Assembly (NCBI GenBank): GCA_038222915.1
Contig: JBBRHH010000167.1
Location: 1-10,771 of the forward strand
Length of the DNA: 10,771 bases
Direction: 5' to 3'
Source: JBBRHH01 sp038222915
Lineage (GTDB): Bacteria > Planctomycetota > Phycisphaerae > Tepidisphaerales > Tepidisphaeraceae
The position numbers and the translations under genes are program-made. Under the pieces are notes generated by a model, which saw only the letters and a list, made by a program, of their open reading frames with translations, ran no database searches and was not told the DNA's origin. Positions 6,328-10,771 of the stretch are shown one piece after another (the stretch's first letter is position 1; every line of letters starts with the position of its first letter).

Positions 6328-6666
6328 ATGAAAAAGCGGAAGCGAAATATCGCTGGTGAGATTGTCGCGGACCTTACGGAGATGGCCGCGACGCTCGAGG
6401 CTGGAACTGCATTGCGTGAGAAGTACACGGTGCGCACAGTTCGCAGCGTGCCGGATCCGCGGAAATATTCTGCGGCCGAGGTGCGGGCGACGCGGGAACT
6501 GGTGGGCGTGAGTCAGCCGGTTTTTGCGCGGATGCTTGGCGTGTCGGCGGCGCTGGTGCGGTCGTGGGAGTGCGGACAACGTAAGCCAGCGCCGATGGCC
6601 CGGCGGTTGCTCGACCTGATCCGGGCGGACCCGTCGAACTGGCGCTCGATGGTGGAGGCGGCATGA
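6328..6666 (+). CDS. XRE-type HTH regulator / HigA-like antitoxin, apparently solitary
   Basis: The 112-residue protein starts with basic MKKRKRNIAGEIVADL. It has a helical N-terminal half and a C-terminal helix-turn-helix at about residues 48-96: SAAEVRATRELVGVSQPVFA, then the turn and recognition helix LGVSAALVRSWECGQRKPAP. This layout, with the HTH in the C-terminal half and a W-E-x-G-x-R-x-P motif, is that of antitoxins and regulators of RelE/HigB-like systems (NadS/HigA type). In those operons the toxin normally precedes or follows directly; here the upstream neighbour is the divergent LCCL gene and no toxin frame follows. It may be an orphan antitoxin or a stand-alone regulator. GAGAGGA at 6314-6320, 7 bases ahead, supports the 6328 start over the ATG at 6298. 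The DNA-binding role is family knowledge; the target is unknown. Confidence 0.75.
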   Translation: MKKRKRNIAGEIVADLTEMAATLEAGTALREKYTVRTVRSVPDPRKYSAAEVRATRELVGVSQPVFARMLGVSAALVRSWECGQRKPAPMARRLLDLIRADPSNWRSMVEAA

Positions 6667-7124
6667 GTAGGAGGGGCTTTTCGGTGGGAAGGGCCGGATG
6701 GGGTGAACATACTGTGCCGGTGGAATGCGGGTTTTGCGACGATTGGTCGAGAATGCGACGTGTTGGCGCTGAAGCTGGAGTTGGATTGGCCGCGGAGGGT
6801 CGGAGGGGACGGGGAAAGACGATGGGGTGATTATTGGATGGGAATTCGCGTAATCAGGTGAACCGTGCGTGGCGATAGGCGTAAGAAGGCGAGTAGATTC
6901 CAGTAATAGTCAAGAACCGAGCGGATTGGATTTTTGGCGAATCGCGGAAGAATTTGGCTATTATCGGGTACTGAGTTAAAGAACCTTGAAAGTTTAACGA
7001 CTGTCCGGGTTGCAATGATGGAATTTGAAGGGTAGATTCCCATAACGCAGAATGGGTCTGGTATGCGGAAGGCAGGCTCGCGGCAGGCGGCTCGCGAGCT
7101 TTTTGGATACGCGGAGTTCATTTC
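6667..7124. other. Intergenic stretch with a leader hairpin at its end; no convincing gene
   Basis: Only one short frame is notable: ATG at 6663 overlaps the HTH stop as ATGA, has GGAGG four bases upstream, and would encode 55 Gly/Arg-rich residues to 6830. The sequence has a single CGFC pair and no recognisable domain, so it is probably chance. An AT-richer patch at 6895-7035 likely contains the promoter of the PEP-CTERM gene (for example TATTAT at 6959-6964), but the -35 spacing is poor. A terminator-like hairpin occupies 7076-7104. Confidence 0.4.
7076..7104 (+). terminator. Terminator-like hairpin directly before PEP-CTERM gene
   Basis: GCTCGCG and CGCGAGC form a 7-bp GC-rich stem around a 10-base loop and are followed by TTTTT. 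The hairpin ends 8 bases before the GGAG ribosome binding site and 20 bases before the ATG of the next gene. It could end distant upstream transcription or, because no promoter fits between it and the gene, act as a leader attenuator. The 5' arm sits in a direct repeat (GGCAGGCTCGCG, then GGCAGGCGGCTCGCG). Confidence 0.4.
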
Positions 7125-7970
7125 ATGAATCTTAGTCGTTCGCTACTTGGTGCAGCATTTGTGTGTCTGTCCTTGTCGAGCTTGCCTGCCTGGGCTGATC
7201 CAGTGCAGTTCAGCGGGCCGGTGACCGATATCGACGGCAGCACGGTGGAGCAGTACACCGGGCCGGGTACGAAGGACGTGATTTTGCGCCGGCGGCCCTG
7301 GACGGTGGACGATACGGATCTCACGCTTGAGAACATTCGCATTCATGACGTGCTGAATCAGAAGGGGATTGATATCGGGGCGACGGGGACGGACAACGGG
7401 CCGCAGACCTACAACAGCATCACGGTTCGGCATTACGACAATTACAACGATGTGCGGACGATTGGCGGGCTTCATATTGATGGCCTGCGTATTTCGGGCG
7501 CGGGTAACAATTCAGCCCATCCGACGGATGTGACGTTGCAGGATGTGGCCGTGCATGATGGCAGCGCGCTGCCGATCAACATTCAGGACGGGTGGTTTGG
7601 AACGATCCTGCTCGATCATGTGCAGGTGTATAACAATGTGCTGAACCAGTTTCAGATTGCCACGATTCACTCGGGGCATTGGGACCATCTGATCGTCGAG
7701 AATTCGCCGGGCCTGCAGATTGCCGTGATGGGCAAGCCGGGTTCGGTTGGTGATATTACCTATATCAATTCGCCCGGTGCGAATGTGGACGTGAACCTGA
7801 ATTATTCGGGTGCGTATGATGGCGCTCTGGCCAATCCGAACGATGCTTTGTTCAGCAGCGGCGGCGGCGGGCTTGGCAATGCGGTGCCGGAGCCGGCGAG
7901 CATTGGCGGACTGCTTTTTGTCGGGCTGGCGTGTGTTCGCCGGCGGACCCGCAAAGTGGTTGCGAAGTAA
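7125..7970 (+). CDS. Secreted PEP-CTERM protein with beta-helix-like body
   Basis: The predicted protein has 281 residues. The signal peptide covers residues 1-24 (MNLSRSLLGAAFVCLSLSSL, then PAWA before the cut). The C-terminal sorting tail, residues 254-281, is VPEPASIGGLLFVGLACV followed by the basic RRRTRKVVAK. Between them, short segments recur with the periodicity of a right-handed parallel beta-helix, such as ENIRIHDV, LQDVAVHDGS and LDHVQVYNNV, each with inward hydrophobics and Asn/Asp turns. This fold is common in polysaccharide-binding or -cleaving surface proteins, but no catalytic triad was identified. A Gly/Ser linker (SSGGGGLG) precedes the sorting tail. GGAG at 7113-7116 lies 8 bases before the ATG. 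It is monocistronic, with a strong terminator at 7998. Probable location is the cell surface or matrix after processing by an exosortase encoded elsewhere. Confidence 0.85.
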   Translation: MNLSRSLLGAAFVCLSLSSLPAWADPVQFSGPVTDIDGSTVEQYTGPGTKDVILRRRPWTVDDTDLTLENIRIHDVLNQKGIDIGATGTDNGPQTYNSITVRHYDNYNDVRTIGGLHIDGLRISGAGNNSAHPTDVTLQDVAVHDGSALPINIQDGWFGTILLDHVQVYNNVLNQFQIATIHSGHWDHLIVENSPGLQIAVMGKPGSVGDITYINSPGANVDVNLNYSGAYDGALANPNDALFSSGGGGLGNAVPEPASIGGLLFVGLACVRRRTRKVVAK

Positions 7971-7997
7971 CACCTGGAACAAATCCGATCTTTGAGC

Positions 7998-8033
7998 CGC
8001 GGACAAGCTTAATCACTTGTCCGCGTTTTCTTT
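7998..8033 (+). terminator. Rho-independent terminator after second PEP-CTERM gene
   Basis: CGCGGACAAG and CTTGTCCGCG form a perfect 10-bp stem with an 8-base loop, followed by TTTTCTTT. It begins 28 bases after the stop codon. This separates alaS transcription from the upstream gene. Confidence 0.85.
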
Positions 8034-8039
8034 GCGCTC

Positions 8040-8067
8040 TTGAACGAATGACGTTGGGACTAATAAT
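8040..8067 (+). promoter_or_regulatory. Probable alaS promoter
   Basis: TTGAAC at 8040-8045 (four of six matches) and AATAAT at 8062-8067 (five of six) are 16 bases apart, between the upstream terminator and the alaS leader hairpin. Transcription would start near 8074 and give a leader of about 59 bases that consists mainly of the hairpin. Confidence 0.4.
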
Positions 8068-8086
8068 GAATTGACTGTGTCTGCCG

Positions 8087-8116
8087 CGGCGGCCCGGGTT
8101 GGCCGCCGGTTTTTTT
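8087..8116 (+). terminator. Terminator-like hairpin in alaS leader (candidate attenuator)
   Basis: CGGCGGCC and GGCCGCCG form a perfect 8-bp all-GC stem with a 6-base loop, followed after one G by seven Ts. It fits an intrinsic terminator very well but ends only 16 bases before the alaS ATG, too close for a promoter to lie between. Readthrough must therefore occur for alaS to be made. The hairpin may be a regulated attenuator. The same palindrome could alternatively be a binding site for AlaRS itself, since E. coli AlaRS is known to repress its own gene through a palindrome near the start of transcription. Confidence 0.6.
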
Positions 8117-8132
8117 AGTGAAAGTGCGCGCT

Positions 8133-10771
8133 ATGACCTCGCAGGATATTCGCCGCCAGTTCATCGACTTTTTTGTGAAGAAGCATGGCCATACGTTTGT
8201 GCCCAGCTCGCCGGTGGTTCCGGTGGGGGACGATACGCTGCTGTTTGCCAACGCGGGGATGAACCAGTTTAAGCCGATCTTTCTGGCGATGGAGAAGCGA
8301 GAGTATGTGCGGGCGGCGAACACGCAGAAGTGCATCCGTGCGGGTGGGAAGCACAACGATCTGGATGACGTGGGGAAGGACACTTATCACCACACCTTTT
8401 TTGAGATGCTCGGGAACTGGAGCTTTGGCGATTACTTTAAGAAGGAGGCGATTGCGTGGGCTTGGGAGCTGTTGACGAAGGAGTGGGGGCTGGACAAGTC
8501 CCGGCTGCATGTGACGGTGTTTATGGGGGATGCGGCGGAGGGATTGGAGCGCGACCGGGAGGCCGCGGAGCTTTGGAAGACGGTTACGGATATCGATCCG
8601 TCGCATGTGCACCTCGGGAACAAGAAGGACAACTTCTGGGAGATGGGGAACACTGGGCCGTGCGGGCCGTGCAGCGAGATTCATATTGATCTGACGCCGG
8701 ATAAGTCGGGGGGGCCGCTGGTGAATGCGGGGGATGCGCGGGTAATGGAGATCTGGAATCTGGTGTTTATCCAGTTCAACCGGGGGATGGACGGGAAACT
8801 GTCGCCGCTGCCTGCGAAGCATGTCGATACGGGGATGGGGTTTGAGCGGGTCTGCGCGGTGCTGCAGGGAAAAAACAGCAACTATGACACGGATGTGTTT
8901 ACGCCGCTGATGAATGCAATTGGGGAGATTACGGGATCGAAGTATGGCGGGAAGCTGGAGGATGCGAAGGATGTGGCGTTTCGGGTGATTGCGGACCATA
9001 TCCGCATGAGCACTTTTGCGATTACGGATGGGGCGGTGCCGGGGAATAAGGGGCGCGATTCGGTGGTGCGGAGCGTGATTCGGCGGGCGAGCCGGTATGG
9101 GTATCAGGTGCTGAAGCAGCGCGAGCCGTTTTTGTACAAGCTGGTGTCGGTGGTGGTGGAGCAGATGGGGGAGGCGTTTCCGGAATTGCTGCGCAAGCCG
9201 AAGCAGGTGGCCGAGGTGATTCGTGGGGAGGAGAGGGATTTTCTGGCGATCATCGATCGCGGGTTGCAGGCGTTTGAGGAGGCGGCGCATCGGAGTGCCG
9301 GGGCGGGCGGGCAGTTTGGCGCGGAGGACATTCATTTTCTGCATTCGACGTTGGGGTTTCCGGCGGACATGACGATGCAACTGGCGCGTCATCGCGGGAT
9401 GCGGCCGGACGAGGAGGGGTATGCGCGACTTCTGAAGGCGTTTAAGAAGACGTCGGGTGAAGGGCGCAAGCAGCATGGGGAGGTGGCGGTTGATCTGGGC
9501 GTTTTTGCGAAGACGGATGATTCGTTGAAGTATCAGGGATTTACGACGGAAGGAACCGTGCTGGGCTGGGTGCGCGGCGCGGATGCGGCGCGGGCCGGGC
9601 GGATTGAAGAGGATGCGGAGGCGGCGGTGCTGCTGGACCGGACTACTTTTTATGTCGAGCAGGGTGGGCAGGTCGGGGATGTCGGGACGATTCAGACGGC
9701 GACGGGCCGGTTTGATGTGACTTCGACTGAGCGGCGCGGGGACTATGTGCTGCACTGGGGGACGGTGGGGACTGGGCATGTGGAGGCCGGGCAGCAGGCG
9801 GTGATTGGCGTCGATGTGCGGCGCAGTGACACGCAGCGAAATCATACGACGACGCATGTGCTGAATTGGGCGCTGCGCAAAGTGCTGGGTGATCATATTG
9901 ACCAGAAGGGGTCGCTGGTGGATGCGGAGAAGCTGCGTTTTGATTTTTCGCATGACAAGGCCGTGACTATTGAGCAGATCGTTCATGTTGAGCGGCTGGT
10001 GAATGAAAAGATTTACAGCGATCTGCCGGTGAGCGCGACGGTGATGCCGTTAACGGAGGCGAAGAAGCTGGCCGGCGTGCGGGCGGTGTTTGGAGAGAAG
10101 TATCCGGATCCGGTGCGGGTGGTGGCGATTGGGACGGAAGATCCGCGGAAGGAGTCGGCGATCGATCAGAGCATTGAGTTTTGCGGCGGGACGCATTTGC
10201 GGCATACGGGCGAGGCCGGTTTTTTCAAGGTGATTGAGGAGAGCGCGGTCAGCAAGGGTGTGCGGCGGATCGTGGGCGTGACGGGGCGCGGGGCGGTGGA
10301 GTATGTGCAGAAGCTCGATGCGGGCGCGAAGGCGATTTCGCAGTCGCTGAGTTCTTCGGTGGAGGAAGCGCCGAAGCGCATTGCGGCGATGCAGGAGGAG
10401 ATCAAGTCGCTGAAGAAGAAGCTGGCGAGTGGCGGCGGTGGGGCGAAGGCCGATCCGGTGGCGGTTGCTTCGGCGCTTTTGGAGGTGGCGATGGCGCTTG
10501 GCGGTGGGAAGGTGGTTGTGGGGGAGATTCCAGGGGCGAGTGACGAGCAGCTTCGGGCGGCGATGGATTCGCTTAAATCGCGGGTGGGGAGTTGTGGGAT
10601 TCTGCTGGCCGCGGTGGTGGAGGATAAGGTGAATTTTGTGGCGGCGGTGAGTGATGATTTGATTGCGAAGGGATTGAAGGCGGGGGATTGGGTGCGCGAG
10701 GCGGCGAAGGCCGCGGGGGGTGGCGGCGGTGGGAGGCCGCAGATGGCGATGGCGGGGGGGAAGGATGTTGG
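8133..10771 (+). CDS. alaS: Alanyl-tRNA synthetase, missing only its extreme C-terminus
   Basis: This enzyme charges tRNA-Ala with alanine using ATP in the cytoplasm and hydrolyses mischarged Ser- or Gly-tRNA-Ala. The visible 879 residues cover almost the whole family length of about 875-900. The class II catalytic core starts with RRQFIDFFVKKHGHTFVPSS. It includes motif 2 (FEMLGNWSFGDYF, residues 90-102), GNTGPCGPCSEIH near residue 180, and motif 3 (GMGFER, 234-239). The editing domain has the zinc motif pair HTTTH (His571, His575) and CGGTH (Cys684, His688), all intact. A coiled-coil-like segment and the C-Ala domain follow, and the sequence ends at the window edge within the typical GGGGGRPQMAMAGG glycine-rich finish. 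Roughly 15-25 residues are probably missing. The ATG at 8133 has no obvious Shine-Dalgarno sequence. Neighbour genes are unrelated. Confidence 0.98.
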   Translation, partial: MTSQDIRRQFIDFFVKKHGHTFVPSSPVVPVGDDTLLFANAGMNQFKPIFLAMEKREYVRAANTQKCIRAGGKHNDLDDVGKDTYHHTFFEMLGNWSFGDYFKKEAIAWAWELLTKEWGLDKSRLHVTVFMGDAAEGLERDREAAELWKTVTDIDPSHVHLGNKKDNFWEMGNTGPCGPCSEIHIDLTPDKSGGPLVNAGDARVMEIWNLVFIQFNRGMDGKLSPLPAKHVDTGMGFERVCAVLQGKNSNYDTDVFTPLMNAIGEITGSKYGGKLEDAKDVAFRVIADHIRMSTFAITDGAVPGNKGRDSVVRSVIRRASRYGYQVLKQREPFLYKLVSVVVEQMGEAFPELLRKPKQVAEVIRGEERDFLAIIDRGLQAFEEAAHRSAGAGGQFGAEDIHFLHSTLGFPADMTMQLARHRGMRPDEEGYARLLKAFKKTSGEGRKQHGEVAVDLGVFAKTDDSLKYQGFTTEGTVLGWVRGADAARAGRIEEDAEAAVLLDRTTFYVEQGGQVGDVGTIQTATGRFDVTSTERRGDYVLHWGTVGTGHVEAGQQAVIGVDVRRSDTQRNHTTTHVLNWALRKVLGDHIDQKGSLVDAEKLRFDFSHDKAVTIEQIVHVERLVNEKIYSDLPVSATVMPLTEAKKLAGVRAVFGEKYPDPVRVVAIGTEDPRKESAIDQSIEFCGGTHLRHTGEAGFFKVIEESAVSKGVRRIVGVTGRGAVEYVQKLDAGAKAISQSLSSSVEEAPKRIAAMQEEIKSLKKKLASGGGGAKADPVAVASALLEVAMALGGGKVVVGEIPGASDEQLRAAMDSLKSRVGSCGILLAAVVEDKVNFVAAVSDDLIAKGLKAGDWVREAAKAAGGGGGGRPQMAMAGGKDV

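Noticed and set aside
8034..8132. T-box or other known riboswitch in the alaS leader
   Set aside because: The leader is under 100 bases, with no T-box consensus, specifier loop or alternative antiterminator visible. Only the terminator-like hairpin is supported.
8115..9986. A 623-codon open frame on the minus strand opposite alaS
   Set aside because: It is the antisense shadow of alaS in G+C-rich DNA. Its product is Arg/His/Pro-rich with no domain, whereas the plus strand encodes a complete conserved enzyme.
1..10771. CRISPR array, tRNA or rRNA genes
   Set aside because: No regularly spaced direct repeats, no cloverleaf with a T-loop GTTCRA motif and no rRNA-like sequence were seen on either strand by eye.

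Overview
The window is G+C-rich bacterial chromosome, most likely from a planctomycete and perhaps from the Phycisphaerae. The pointers are two secreted proteins with PEP-CTERM tails, a three-copy LCCL-domain secreted protein of a kind I associate with planctomycetes, a solo alaS, and loosely packed genes with long intergenic stretches. The lineage is inferred from protein style; there is no rRNA or other phylogenetic marker except alaS.

Layout. Positions 1-369 (minus) are the N-terminal part of an IS1380-type transposase that leaves the window on the left. A small unrecognised protein gene starts divergently from it (368-559). After about 500 bases without a convincing gene comes a GNAT-like acyltransferase (1054-1728). 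Next is a compact type II toxin-antitoxin pair: a ribbon-helix-helix-like antitoxin (1818-2108) and a PIN-family RNase toxin (2109-2603), with a good extended -10 promoter just upstream. Positions 2604-3172 hold a dispersed palindromic repeat and no gene. A PEP-CTERM secreted protein (3173-4054) follows, closed by a terminator at 4154-4196. Positions 4055-4599 are gene-poor and hold a second, diverged repeat copy. On the minus strand, 4600-6096 encodes an exported protein with a coiled coil and three tandem cysteine-poor LCCL domains. Divergent from it is a small XRE-type HTH regulator or antitoxin (6328-6666) with no visible toxin partner. A second PEP-CTERM protein with a beta-helix look (7125-7970) is closed by a perfect-stem terminator. 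The window ends inside alaS (8133 onward), which lacks only its last residues.

How the genes relate. Apart from the toxin-antitoxin pair the genes look like independent transcription units. The left third (transposase fragment, toxin-antitoxin pair, repeats) looks like accessory DNA. The middle holds cell-surface or secreted proteins, and the right end is core translation machinery. No exosortase gene is present, so the PEP-CTERM proteins must be sorted by machinery encoded elsewhere.

The most interesting points are the tandem LCCL protein and two intrinsic-terminator-like hairpins placed directly in front of start codons. One lies before the second PEP-CTERM gene. The stronger one lies before alaS, where no promoter can fit between hairpin and gene; this suggests attenuation or another leader-RNA control.
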